This document shows positions 7,809 through 16,386 of a DNA stretch of 64,000 nt, piece after piece. The stretch's first letter is position 1. Each line of letters starts with the position of its first letter. The notes beneath the pieces were generated by a model. That model did no database searches, was not told the DNA's origin, and saw nothing but the letters and a program-made list of their open reading frames with translations. Both the position numbers and the translations under genes were made by a program. This DNA is from Streptomyces olivaceus (GTDB lineage: Bacteria > Actinomycetota > Actinomycetes > Streptomycetales > Streptomycetaceae), in the NCBI RefSeq assembly GCF_000721235.1, contig NZ_JOFH01000005.1, forward strand, positions 1 through 64,000, read 5' to 3'.

Positions 7809-8900
7809 TCAACCGCCCGCGGGTGCGGCCTTCTCGGGCGGGTCGGCCAGCTGCTCGCGCACGTAGTTCCAGACCACCGCGATCAGCGCGGCGAGCGGTA
7901 CGGCGAGCAGGCTGCCCACGATGCCGGACAGGCTGCCGCCCAGCGTCACCGCGAGCAGGATCACCGCGGCGTGCAGGCCCAGGCCGCGGCTCTGGATGAT
8001 GGGCTGGAAGACGTTGCCCTCCAGCTGCTGCACCACCACGATGATGGCGAGCACGATCAGCGCGTCCGTCAGGCCGTTGGACACCAGGGCGATGAGCACC
8101 GCCACGAAGCCCGCGAACAGGGCGCCCACGATGGGCACGAACGCGGACACGAACGTCAGCACCGCCAGCGGCAGTACGAGCGGCACGCCCAGGATCCACA
8201 GCCCGAGTCCGATGAACACGGCGTCGATCAGACCCACGAGGGCCTGCGACCGGACGAAGGCGCCCAGGGTCTCCCAGCCGCGCAGGGCGACGACCGGGAC
8301 GTCGGTGGCCAGCCGGCCGGGCAGCTGCCGGGTGAGCCACGGCAGGAACCGCGGGCCGTCCTTGAGGAAGAAGAACATCAGGAAGACGCCCAGAACGGCG
8401 GTGACCAGCCCGTTGACCACCGAGCCCACCCCCGTCGCCACAGCGGTGGTGATGGTGCCGACACTGTCCTGGACGCGTGCCACCGCCGAGTCGACCGCAC
8501 CGCTGATCTGGTCGTCGCCGATGTTGAGCGGCGGCCCCGCCGCCCACTCGCGCAGCCGTTGGATGCCCTCCACCACCCCGTGCGTCAGCTCGTCGGTCTC
8601 GGAGGACATCGGCACCGCGATCAGTGCCACGATGCCCAGGACGACCAGGAGGAACGCCACCGTCACCACCGCGGCGGCCAGTGCCGGAGGCCACCCGTGC
8701 CGGCGCAGGAAGCGGGCCGGGGGCCAGGTCAGCGTGGTCAGGAGCAGGCCGACCACGAGCGGCCACACGACCGGCCACATCTGGCCCAGGACCCAGAGGG
8801 TCACCGCGAGCATGACGAGTATCAGCAGCAGCTCGCCCGAGACACGTGCGGCGGCGCGCAGCGCGGTCCGGGTCTTCGCGGCACTCAATCCGGCAGACAT
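7809..8900 (-). CDS. AI-2E family transporter (PF01594-type membrane protein)
   Basis: 363 residues with about eight hydrophobic segments. Two are N-terminal (about 20-60), one lies at 70-95, then come an amphipathic loop and a C-terminal cluster including GLIDAVFIGLGLWILGVPL, FVPIVGALFAGFVAVLIAL and VVQQLEGNVFQPIIQSR. The QLEGNxxxPxxxxR motif is diagnostic of the family. Members are inner-membrane proteins variously proposed as quorum-signal exporters or Na+/H+ antiporters, and the function here is open. The ATG at 8900 has an AGGGTGA site and is preferred over a GTG three codons upstream. Confidence 0.85.
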   Translation of the reverse strand: MSAGLSAAKTRTALRAAARVSGELLLILVMLAVTLWVLGQMWPVVWPLVVGLLLTTLTWPPARFLRRHGWPPALAAAVVTVAFLLVVLGIVALIAVPMSSETDELTHGVVEGIQRLREWAAGPPLNIGDDQISGAVDSAVARVQDSVGTITTAVATGVGSVVNGLVTAVLGVFLMFFFLKDGPRFLPWLTRQLPGRLATDVPVVALRGWETLGAFVRSQALVGLIDAVFIGLGLWILGVPLVLPLAVLTFVSAFVPIVGALFAGFVAVLIALVSNGLTDALIVLAIIVVVQQLEGNVFQPIIQSRGLGLHAAVILLAVTLGGSLSGIVGSLLAVPLAALIAVVWNYVREQLADPPEKAAPAGG

Positions 8901-8918
8901 GGGGATCACCCTACGGGG

Positions 8919-8962
8919 ACGCCCGTGCGGGCGTTCACCGCGGTGAACGCCCGCACGGGCGT
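8919..8962. terminator. perfect 44-bp palindrome downstream of glpK
   Basis: The 22 bases 8919-8940 are exactly repeated as reverse complement in 8941-8962 with no spacer. The outer ends read ACGCCCGTGCGGGCG. It lies 28 bases past the glpK stop and 18 bases before the start of the next leftward gene. In RNA it would form a very strong hairpin. Most likely it is the glpFK terminator, although no U-tract follows. A dimeric protein site is also possible. Confidence 0.7.
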
Positions 8963-8990
8963 GCCGTCCGGCCGGTGGGCCGGCCCCGGA

Positions 8991-10514
8991 TCAGTCCTCG
9001 GGGACCTTGACCCAGTCGAGTGTGCGCTCCACCGCCCTCTTCCAGCCGGCGTACCCCTCGGCGCGCCGGTCCTCGGACCACTGCGGCTCCCAGCGCCTGG
9101 ACTCCTGCCAGTGCGTGCGCAGTTCGTCGGTGTCCCGCCAGAAGCCCGTGGCCAGGCCCGCCGCGTAGGCCGCGCCGAGCGCGGTGGTCTCCGCGACGAC
9201 GGGGCGGCTGACCGGGACGCCGAGGATGTCGGCCTGGATCTGCATGCACAGGTCGTTGGCGGTGACCCCGCCGTCGACCTTGAGCACGTCCAGGTGGACC
9301 GAGGAGTCCTGCTCCATGGCCTCGACGACGTCGCGGCTCTGGTAGCAGATGGACTCCAGAGTCGCCCGCGCCAGATGCGCGTTGTCGTTGTAGCGGGCGA
9401 GGCCGACGATCGCTCCCCGGGCGTCGGAGCGCCAATAGGGGGCGAACAGGCCCGAGAAGGCGGGCACGAAGTACATGCCGCCGTTGTCCTGGACGGTGCG
9501 GGCGAGTTCCTCGCTCTCCGCCGCGGTCTTGATGATCTTCATCTGGTCGCGCAGCCACTGCACGGCGGACCCGGTCACCGCGATGGAGCCCTCCAGCGCG
9601 TAGACCACCGGGCTGTCCCCGAACTGGTAGGCCACCGTGGTGAGCAGGCCGTGCTCCGAACGGACCAGCTCCGTACCGGTGTTGAGGACCAGGAAGTTGC
9701 CGGTGCCATAGGTGTTCTTGGCCTCGCCGGGAGCGAAGCAGACCTGCCCGACGGTGGCCGCGTGCTGGTCGCCGAGGACTCCGCAGATGGGCACGGAGGC
9801 ACGCAGCGGCCGGGAGGTGCGGGCCGTGCCGTAGGCCTCCCGGTGCGAGGAGGGATTGATGGTGGGCAGCATGGAGCGGGGGATGCCGAAGAAGCCGAGC
9901 AGTTCCTCGTCCCAGTCGAGCGTCTCCAGGTTCATCAGCATCGTGCGGCTGGCGTTGGTCACGTCGGTGGCGTGGATGCCCCCGTCGGGTCCGCCGGTCA
10001 GGTTCCACAGGATCCACGCGTCCGTGTTGCCGAACAGGGCATGTCCCGCCTGCGCCGCCTCGCGGACGCCGTCGACGTTCTCCAGGATCCACTGGATCTT
10101 GCCGGCCGAGAAGTACGTCGCCGGGGGCAGCCCGGCCTTCTGCCGGACGACGTCGCCGCGGCCCGAGCGCTCCAGGGCCGCCGCGATGGCGTCGGTGCGG
10201 GTGTCCTGCCACACGATGGCGTTGTAGTAGGGACGGCCGTTGCGCGGGTCCCAGACCACCGTGGTCTCCCGCTGGTTGGTGATGCCGATGGCCTCCAGGT
10301 CGCCCCCCGACAGGCCGCTGTGGCGCAGGGCGTTCTGCATCACCGAGTTGGTCCGCTCCCAGATCTCCACCGGGTCGTGCTCGACCCAGCCGGACCGGGG
10401 GAGGATCTGCTCGTGCTCCAACTGGTGCTTCGCCACCTCGTTGCCGCCGTGGTCGAAGATCATGAACCGGGTGCTGGTGGTCCCCTGGTCCACCGCGCCG
10501 ATGAAGTCCGCCAT
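8991..10514 (-). CDS. glpK: glycerol kinase
   Basis: 507 residues, the normal length for a FGGY-family glycerol kinase. The N-terminal phosphate loop DQGTTSTRF is at 9-17. [27 protein letters not shown] and the C-terminal [27 protein letters not shown] (about 395-421) match the family. It phosphorylates glycerol with ATP in the cytoplasm. glpF lies 42 bases upstream on the same strand, so the two form an uptake-and-trapping operon. Streptomyces also carries a gylCABX operon, so this is probably a second glycerol kinase. Confidence 0.95.
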   Translation of the reverse strand: MADFIGAVDQGTTSTRFMIFDHGGNEVAKHQLEHEQILPRSGWVEHDPVEIWERTNSVMQNALRHSGLSGGDLEAIGITNQRETTVVWDPRNGRPYYNAIVWQDTRTDAIAAALERSGRGDVVRQKAGLPPATYFSAGKIQWILENVDGVREAAQAGHALFGNTDAWILWNLTGGPDGGIHATDVTNASRTMLMNLETLDWDEELLGFFGIPRSMLPTINPSSHREAYGTARTSRPLRASVPICGVLGDQHAATVGQVCFAPGEAKNTYGTGNFLVLNTGTELVRSEHGLLTTVAYQFGDSPVVYALEGSIAVTGSAVQWLRDQMKIIKTAAESEELARTVQDNGGMYFVPAFSGLFAPYWRSDARGAIVGLARYNDNAHLARATLESICYQSRDVVEAMEQDSSVHLDVLKVDGGVTANDLCMQIQADILGVPVSRPVVAETTALGAAYAAGLATGFWRDTDELRTHWQESRRWEPQWSEDRRAEGYAGWKRAVERTLDWVKVPED

Positions 10515-10556
10515 GTCGTCGTGCCGCCTCTCCGGCCGGTGCCGGTCTCCTGGTGG

Positions 10557-11399
10557 TCAGTCCTCCGGTGCGGGGACGCGCCCCGGCTCCGGCTGTGCGG
10601 TCGGCAGGAACCTGCTGATGAGCACCTTGTACAGGCCCGCGCCGAGCAGGCCGCCGATCAGTGGTCCGACGATCGGCACCCAGAAGTAGAAGTTGCCGTA
10701 CTGGTCCCGCCACGCTCCGCCGTATCCGGTCAGGAAGCTCGCCAGCCGGGGTCCGAAGTCACGGGCCGGGTTGATGGCGTAGCCGGCGTTGGTGCCGAAG
10801 GCCATGCCGATGGCGACCACGACCAGGCCGATGACGAAGGGGGCCAGGTTGGCCTTCGGGGGGTCGTTGAGCAGGTCGGTCAGGGCCATGATCAGCAGCA
10901 GCAGGATGGCGGTGCCGATGACCTGGTCGCGGAACGCGCCCCATTCGTGGACCGGCAGCGCCGTGTTCCCGTTGGCGGGGAGGGTCGAGAAGACGAACTG
11001 CGTCTTGAGGGTGTGGCCGGGGTCGGCCTTCGCCAGCGCCTCGGTGTAGTTCCAGCGCACCAGGAGCGCCGCCACGAAGGCGCCCAGCGTCTGGGCCAGC
11101 GTGTAGGGGAGCACCTTGCGCCAGGGGAACCCCTTGAACGCGGCGAGGGCCACGGTCACCGCGGGATTGATGTGGGCGCCGCTCAGCCGCGCCGCGACGT
11201 AGACGCCCAGGGTGACACCGAGCCCCCAGGCCCAGGCGATGCTGTCGTGGTCGCCGAGCCCGCCCTGCGGGTCCGTCAGGGCGCCGCCCGCGACGACCTG
11301 GGCCACGACGCCGCAACCGAAGAGGATGAGGATCATCGTGCCGGCGAACTCCGCCGACAGTTCACCGATCAGACCGGATCTCTTGAACCGCTCAGCCAT
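10557..11399 (-). CDS. glpF: glycerol facilitator (aquaglyceroporin)
   Basis: 280 residues with six membrane spans and the two half-helix motifs NPA at 78-80 (SGAHINPAVT) and 210-212 (AINPARDFGPR). Asp214 after the second NPA is the hallmark of glycerol-conducting aquaporins rather than strict water channels. An AAGGTGAG site precedes the ATG. It is the first gene of the glpF-glpK operon. A pair of direct repeats about 70-100 bases upstream may be the operator. Confidence 0.95.
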   Translation of the reverse strand: MAERFKRSGLIGELSAEFAGTMILILFGCGVVAQVVAGGALTDPQGGLGDHDSIAWAWGLGVTLGVYVAARLSGAHINPAVTVALAAFKGFPWRKVLPYTLAQTLGAFVAALLVRWNYTEALAKADPGHTLKTQFVFSTLPANGNTALPVHEWGAFRDQVIGTAILLLLIMALTDLLNDPPKANLAPFVIGLVVVAIGMAFGTNAGYAINPARDFGPRLASFLTGYGGAWRDQYGNFYFWVPIVGPLIGGLLGAGLYKVLISRFLPTAQPEPGRVPAPED

Positions 11400-11467
11400 G
11401 GAAGCTCACCTTCCGCCGGCTCGACCGGCTGTCGACTGCTCGAGCGTTTCCTCGCACAGATTAAGTC

Positions 11468-11501
11468 GACATCCGGCAATGCGCACATAATGGACATCCG
11501 G
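11468..11501. promoter_or_regulatory. direct repeat upstream of glpF, candidate operator
   Basis: GACATCCGG occurs at 11468-11476 and again at 11493-11501, 25 bases start to start. An A/T-richer stretch (CACATAATGG) lies between them. The repeats lie about 70-100 bases before the glpF start. A GylR/IclR-type glycerol regulator is the obvious candidate, but no regulator gene is adjacent. Confidence 0.4.
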
Positions 11502-11543
11502 GGTGGTGCCCGGGGTGAGCGTCCATGACGAGCGGTCACCCGC

Positions 11544-12374
11544 TCACGGGGCGATCGGCAGCCTCCGCTTGTGCTCGGTCTGCCGGTAGCGGGTGACGAT
11601 CTTCTCGAAGGCGTCCGCCGGGACCGGCCTGCCCTCCAGGAAGTCGTCGATCCGGTCGTAGCTGACCCCGAGGGCGTCCTCGTCGGCCTTGCCGGGGTCG
11701 AGGGTCTCCAGGTCGGCCGTCGGTACCTTGCGCACCAGCTCGGCCGGGACGCCCAGCGCGTCGCCCACGGCGCGCACGCGCCGCTTGGTCAGCCCGGTCA
11801 GCGGGACCACGTCGGCGGCGCCGTCGCCGAACTTGGTGAAGAAGCCGGAGACCGCCTCGGCCGCGTGGTCGGTGCCCACGACCAGGCCGTTGTGCGCCCC
11901 GGCCACCGCGTACTGCGCGATCATGCGCTGGCGGGCCTTGATGTTGCCGTGTACGAAGTCCTGGTGGTGGGCGTCGCGGAAGGCCACGTCCGCGGCGAGC
12001 AGCGCCTGGAGCGCGGCGTCGCTCGCGGGCTTGATGTCCACCGTCAGTACCTCGTCGGCCCGGATGAAGGCGAGCGCGCGCTGGGCGTCGTGCTCGTCGG
12101 CCTGCACCCCGTGCGGCAGCCGCATCGCGTAGAAGCGCGCCTCGTGCCCGGCGGCCCGGGCCCGCTCCACGGCGAGCTGGCACAGCCGCCCCGCCGTCGT
12201 CGAGTCGACACCGCCGCTGATGCCGAGGACGAGCGAGCGCAGCCCGGTGGAGGTCAGCCGCTCGGCGAGGAAGGCCACCCGGCGCTCGATCTCCTGTTCG
12301 GCGTCGAAGGTCTGTGCGACCTCCAGTTCCCGGGCGATCTCCAGTTGCAGGGCGATGGATGCCGGCTCGCTCAA
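11544..12374 (-). CDS. nadE: NH3-dependent NAD+ synthetase
   Basis: 276 residues. The ATP-pyrophosphatase P-loop SGGVDSTT is at 53-60. DVxFRDAHHQDFVHGNIKARQRM and the later LTKRRVRAVGDALGVPAELVRK match NadE. It adenylates deamido-NAD and amidates it with ammonia, and no glutaminase domain is present. The start is a TTG at 12374 preceded by AAGGAG at six-base spacing. No in-frame ATG or GTG gives a sensible N-terminus. The start SEPASIALQLEIAREL agrees with the length usual for the Streptomyces enzyme. Confidence 0.92.
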   Translation of the reverse strand: MSEPASIALQLEIARELEVAQTFDAEQEIERRVAFLAERLTSTGLRSLVLGISGGVDSTTAGRLCQLAVERARAAGHEARFYAMRLPHGVQADEHDAQRALAFIRADEVLTVDIKPASDAALQALLAADVAFRDAHHQDFVHGNIKARQRMIAQYAVAGAHNGLVVGTDHAAEAVSGFFTKFGDGAADVVPLTGLTKRRVRAVGDALGVPAELVRKVPTADLETLDPGKADEDALGVSYDRIDDFLEGRPVPADAFEKIVTRYRQTEHKRRLPIAP

Positions 12375-12505
12375 TTCCGCTCCTTGTTCGATCAGCAGGG
12401 CATGCCTCTCCACCCTACCGACCGGTGGCCGGCGGACCGGGGCGGGCCGGGGCCGCGGCAGGAGGCGCGGGGCGGCCGTCGGGAACCGCCCCGCGCGCTC
12501 CCGGG

Positions 12506-15500
12506 TCAGCTCAGCGGTTCCACCGTGATGTTGCGGAACCTGACCTTGTTCCCGTGGTCCTGCAGCCGGATCGCCCCGGCGGCCGGGGTCTCGGCCCGGC
12601 CCGACGCGGTGGGACCGTCGAGGGCGACGTCGTCGTGGACCGTCTTGCCGTTCCACACCACCGTCACCCGCGCGTCGGCGGTCTTGGCCCCGTTCTCGTC
12701 GTAGCGGGCGGCACGGAAGACGACGTCGTACGTCTGCCAGGTCTCCGGTGCCGTCGCCGCGTTGGTGTCGGGCGCCTTCTTCAGGTAGATCGCTCCCGCC
12801 TCGTTCGTGTCCGGTGTGGTGTCACCGTAGGAGTCGAGGATCTGCAGTTCGTAGCGGTCCTGGAGGTAGATGCCGCTGTTGCCGCGGTCCTGTCCGGTGA
12901 CGTCGGGCGGCAGCAGGGGCACGCGGAACTCCGCGTGCAGTCTGAAGTCCTGGTAGGCGTCCTTGGTGCGGATGTCCCCGCAGCACACCTCCATCGACTC
13001 CTCCTCGGCCAGCGGCCACGCCACCCGCCGCCCGTCCGTGTGCTGCCACTGCTCCTGCGAGGCGGCGGTGCCGTCGAACAGGCCGACCCGGGCGCCCTGC
13101 GGGTGCACGGTGACCAGGTCGAGGTTGACGTGGCCGGTGTCCCCGGCGTCGTACCGGTAGGAGATCGTGTGGTGGCCCTTGCCCAGCCGCAGGCGCTCCG
13201 TCTTCGTGGACCAGGTGTCCCAGTCCCCGGTCGAGGGAAGCTGCGTTTGGCGCACCTTCTCGCCGTCCGCGTACAGGGACAGCGACTTGGTGCCCTCGAA
13301 GGGGTCGGGGCCGTTGGAGTAGCGCAGGCCCACGTCGTAGGTGCCGGACTTCGGGACGTTCACGTCGAAGGTCGCGGCGCCCTTGCCCTCGGTGTCCCAG
13401 CGGTCGACGAACCCGCTGCCCGAGTAGCCGGTGTGGTCGGTGTCGATGCCCGCCGTGCCGGTCAGGCGCGCCTCCTCCGCCTCGTACAGGGTGGCGGCGG
13501 GCGGCTGCTTGCCGGGCATCTCGTTGAGCGTGTACCAGGCTTCGGTGCTCCACAGCTTCTCCCCGGAGGCCGAGGCGAAGGGCTGCGGGGAGCGCACGTG
13601 CACCACGCGGTCCGGCTTGAGGCCGTCGAGCCGCAGCCGGACGGTCCGGCCGTCGTCCGAGAGCGTCGCCGAACGCACGGCCAGTTGCTCCTCGGCGATC
13701 TTCGGGCCGCCGTAGTCGGCGGTCGGCGTGTAGTGCCACTGCTCCACCGCGTAGCGGTCGGCTAGCTCCGCCGCCGTCTCCTCGGACAGCGGCTGGGTGT
13801 ACGTCAGGTCGAAGCCGCCCGGCACGGCGCGCATCGACTGGACGTCGAAGGTGTCGCCGCCGTTCGGCGTCAGCTTCTGCAGGCCGAACTTCAGCTTGCC
13901 CTCCTGGCCCCAGTTGCCGTCCGCGCCCAGGCCGCCGGTGTAGATCGCCCCGTCGGGACCGAGCGAGACGCGGTTGACGCCCGCCTCCAGGCCCTGCGTG
14001 TAACGGAACACGGCACCCTGGTACTGGCCCTTCACCTTCTCCAGGTAGGCACGCTGCAGGCCGCCGTAGGTGACGTCACCGATCAGCATCTGGCCCGCGA
14101 ACCTGCCCTCCTTCAGGTACACGGGGGTGGAGGGCGAGTTGCCTATCTCGTTCTGCGGCAGCCACAGCACCGGCTGGGTGACGGGGGAGTCCTCGAAGGG
14201 GCCCACGGGCTCGGTGTGGTGGTTGAAGAAGCGGTCCTGCTTGATCTGGACGAGCTTCGAGGAGGGCAGCCAGCCGCCCTGGTTGTCGGTGGCGAACAGC
14301 TCGCCGCCCGGCCCCCAGCCGATGCCGTTGGGCGTGCGCAGCCCGCCCGCGATCGGGCTGATCTTCCCGGTCTTCTTGCTGATCCTGTACGTGGTCCCGC
14401 GGTCCGGCGCGGGCTGCGGGGTGGTGGTCGCGCCGCCGAGGTCGATGGCGACGGAGAGGTTCACGTAGAAGTAGCCGTCGCGGTAGAGCAGACCGAACGC
14501 GAACTCGTGGAAGTTGCCGCCGTACGGCCAGGTGGCGACCGTGCGGTACTCGTCGGTCACCTCGTCGCCGTCGCCGTCGACCAGCCGGGTCAGCTCGTGC
14601 TTCTGCGAGACGTAGAGCGAGCCGTCGACGTACTTGATGCCCATGGGCTCGCGCAGCCCGCTCGCCACCTTCTTCACCGTGACCTTGTCGCGGCTGGTGG
14701 CGCCGGTGATGTTGCCGAGGAGGTACACCTCACCGGCAACGTTGTCGGTGCCGCCCCAGGTGCTGAGGGCGAGGCGGCCGTCGGGCAGCCAGTCCATGCC
14801 GGTGACCTGCGGTTCGAATCCCTCGGGGCGCAGGTCGGTGAGGGTGAGGTCGGGGCGCACGGAGGTGAGCGGCAGGCCGTCGCCGGGGGTGTCGGTGCCG
14901 GCCTCGCACTCCTTGCGGCCCGGTGCCGTCACCCGTACGACGCCCGCGTCGGTGCTCAGGGCCTCGGACGGCACGACGCTGAACGCGCTCTCGCCCGGCG
15001 GCATCCAGGACAGCTGCAGCTGCTGTTCGCCGCCCCGGTCGAAGTGCTCGATGCGCAGCGGGTGCGCACCGGCGGTGAGTTCGACCGTCCCGTCCTTCGG
15101 CTCCGCGCCGTGCAGACCGTCGTGGTCGATCACCGTGTCGCCGTCGAGGGTCAGCCGTGAGCCGTCGTCGCTGACGAGTCGGAGCACGTAGGTGCCGTCG
15201 CGGGGCGCGACCAGGTAGCCGGACGCCTCGGACACGAAGTTGTCCGCGATGCCGCCGAAGTCGGCGGTGGCCGACCAGTCGACCGTCGGCATCAGCTTGT
15301 CGTGGTTCGGGGTCTGGCCCGGCTTGAGGGTGCACAGCTCGTTCAGCGGTGTCTGGACGTCGAAGACGCGCAGGGTGATCCCTGGCTCCTGCGGCGGGAT
15401 GTCCGCGGGGGCGGCCGAGGACGAGGGGGCGGCCAGGACACCACCGACCGAGACGGCCGAGGCCATCAGCAGGATGAGGTGTCTTCGGGCGCGCGAGAAC

Positions 15501-15514
15501 AGCCGTGGACGCAT
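12506..15514 (-). CDS. large secreted multidomain protein: PA14, sorbosone dehydrogenase-like propeller, CBM, DUF1080
   Basis: 1002 residues. The start at 15514 has GGAGG four bases upstream. An N-terminal Sec signal (RARRHLILLMASAVSVGG, then AAPSSSAAPA) ends near residue 35. A PA14-type module (SATADFGGIADNFVSE, then SGYLVAPRDGTYVLRLVSDDG) covers about 70-170. A PQQ/sorbosone-dehydrogenase-like beta-propeller spans about 220-560. A CBM6/35-like module (EAEEARLTG, then GYSGSGFVDRWD) spans about 670-800. A C-terminal DUF1080 concanavalin-like domain (RGNSGIYLQDRYELQILDSYGD) completes it. It is probably an extracellular carbohydrate-active protein of unknown substrate. It is not operonic with nadE by spacing (about 130 bases). 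Confidence 0.85.
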   Translation of the reverse strand: MRPRLFSRARRHLILLMASAVSVGGVLAAPSSSAAPADIPPQEPGITLRVFDVQTPLNELCTLKPGQTPNHDKLMPTVDWSATADFGGIADNFVSEASGYLVAPRDGTYVLRLVSDDGSRLTLDGDTVIDHDGLHGAEPKDGTVELTAGAHPLRIEHFDRGGEQQLQLSWMPPGESAFSVVPSEALSTDAGVVRVTAPGRKECEAGTDTPGDGLPLTSVRPDLTLTDLRPEGFEPQVTGMDWLPDGRLALSTWGGTDNVAGEVYLLGNITGATSRDKVTVKKVASGLREPMGIKYVDGSLYVSQKHELTRLVDGDGDEVTDEYRTVATWPYGGNFHEFAFGLLYRDGYFYVNLSVAIDLGGATTTPQPAPDRGTTYRISKKTGKISPIAGGLRTPNGIGWGPGGELFATDNQGGWLPSSKLVQIKQDRFFNHHTEPVGPFEDSPVTQPVLWLPQNEIGNSPSTPVYLKEGRFAGQMLIGDVTYGGLQRAYLEKVKGQYQGAVFRYTQGLEAGVNRVSLGPDGAIYTGGLGADGNWGQEGKLKFGLQKLTPNGGDTFDVQSMRAVPGGFDLTYTQPLSEETAAELADRYAVEQWHYTPTADYGGPKIAEEQLAVRSATLSDDGRTVRLRLDGLKPDRVVHVRSPQPFASASGEKLWSTEAWYTLNEMPGKQPPAATLYEAEEARLTGTAGIDTDHTGYSGSGFVDRWDTEGKGAATFDVNVPKSGTYDVGLRYSNGPDPFEGTKSLSLYADGEKVRQTQLPSTGDWDTWSTKTERLRLGKGHHTISYRYDAGDTGHVNLDLVTVHPQGARVGLFDGTAASQEQWQHTDGRRVAWPLAEEESMEVCCGDIRTKDAYQDFRLHAEFRVPLLPPDVTGQDRGNSGIYLQDRYELQILDSYGDTTPDTNEAGAIYLKKAPDTNAATAPETWQTYDVVFRAARYDENGAKTADARVTVVWNGKTVHDDVALDGPTASGRAETPAAGAIRLQDHGNKVRFRNITVEPLS

Positions 15515-15691
15515 TGGTCCTCCAGTGGGGGTGGGGACCGGACCGTGCCGGAAATCGCTCCGGTCTTGAGCGGCAGTACGGTAGTTCCGCCGCCAAGGTA
15601 GGAGACTTCCGCTTGGCATGTCCATACTTTGTCATCAGTGTGTTGAAAGTTCTCGGCGTCCGAAGTCCCACGAGACGGAGCGCAGTCGGGC

Positions 15692-16117
15692 TCAGTCCGC
15701 AGCGTCGGACTCGTCCCCGCGGGCCGCCTGCACGCGTCGGCGGCTCCACACCAGCAGGGTGAACAGGACGAGGCCGGAGACGATCAGGCTCGCCCCGGTG
15801 GCCCATCCGGAGTACGGCAGCCCGGGCACGATGCCCCACACCACCCCGGCGGCGACGAGGAACACCCCGACCAGTACCGAGCCGGCGATCCGCCAACCGG
15901 AGGAGACGCTCTCCTCGGCCGCACGCATCGCGCGGGCACGCACGGGGGCGACGAAGCGGTCCAGCGCCGGAACGGCCCGCGCCAGCAGTACCACCCCCGC
16001 GAGCACGAGCAGCAGCCCGGGACCCGGCAGCACCAGCAGGGCGACCCCGACCACCAGGACCAGGGCGCCGAGCACACCCAGGGCGGTGCGCCGCACCGAT
16101 TCGACACCCCGTGCCAT
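15692..16117 (-). CDS. small PGPGW-type transmembrane protein
   Basis: 141 residues from an ATG at 16117 with GAGGAG 11-16 bases upstream. There are two hydrophobic hairpins. The first (ALGVLGALVLVVGVALLVLPGPGLLLVLAGVVLLAR) contains the PGPG turn that defines the PGPGW/TIGR02611-like membrane family. The second (IAGSVLVGVFLVAAGVVWGIVPGLP plus a last span) ends in an RRRVQAARGDESD tail. The function of the family is unknown. It sits between two secreted-protein genes with no obvious link to them. Confidence 0.8.
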   Translation of the reverse strand: MARGVESVRRTALGVLGALVLVVGVALLVLPGPGLLLVLAGVVLLARAVPALDRFVAPVRARAMRAAEESVSSGWRIAGSVLVGVFLVAAGVVWGIVPGLPYSGWATGASLIVSGLVLFTLLVWSRRRVQAARGDESDAAD

Positions 16118-16185
16118 GGCGCCCCACTCTCCTCGCGGTCGGGAGGAACTCCGTTTGCGTCGGCGTGCCCACCTTAGGCAGCAGT

Positions 16186-16224
16186 CCAGGTGACGGCGAT
16201 CCAGGTGACGGCGGTTCAGGTCGG
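16186..16224. repeat. 15-bp tandem repeat (about 2.5 copies)
   Basis: CCAGGTGACGGCGAT at 16186-16200 is followed by CCAGGTGACGGCGGT at 16201-16215 and a decayed start of a third copy to 16224. It lies in the 269-base divergent spacer between the PGPGW gene and the secreted hydrolase. The rest of that spacer is a C/A-rich strand with repeated CACCACCCGTACC words. No clear promoter is visible. Confidence 0.6.
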
Positions 16225-16386
16225 AGGCCCCATCGACGTCCGAAGAGATCACTGCTAGACCTGCACCACCACCCGTACCACCCGTACCAGCACCCCCGCA
16301 CCACCGTCCCGCACCGCCCCCTGCACCACCGCACCGTCCCCGCATCACCGTCAGCACACCCGCACCCGCCCCACCAGGAGGAACAT

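Noticed and set aside
7971..11528. Very long open frame (about 1185 codons) on the + strand opposite the AI-2E, glpK and glpF genes
   Set aside because: It is antisense to three clear family members, its product is Gln/His/Arg/Gly-rich low complexity, and such frames arise from the third-position GC bias.
11530..11545. GAGCGG/CCGCTC hairpin at the nadE stop as a terminator
   Set aside because: It has only a six-base stem overlapping the stop codon, too weak to list.
16225..16386. CACCACCCGTACC words upstream of the secreted hydrolase as a regulatory repeat
   Set aside because: The words are irregular and follow strand composition. There is no fixed register.
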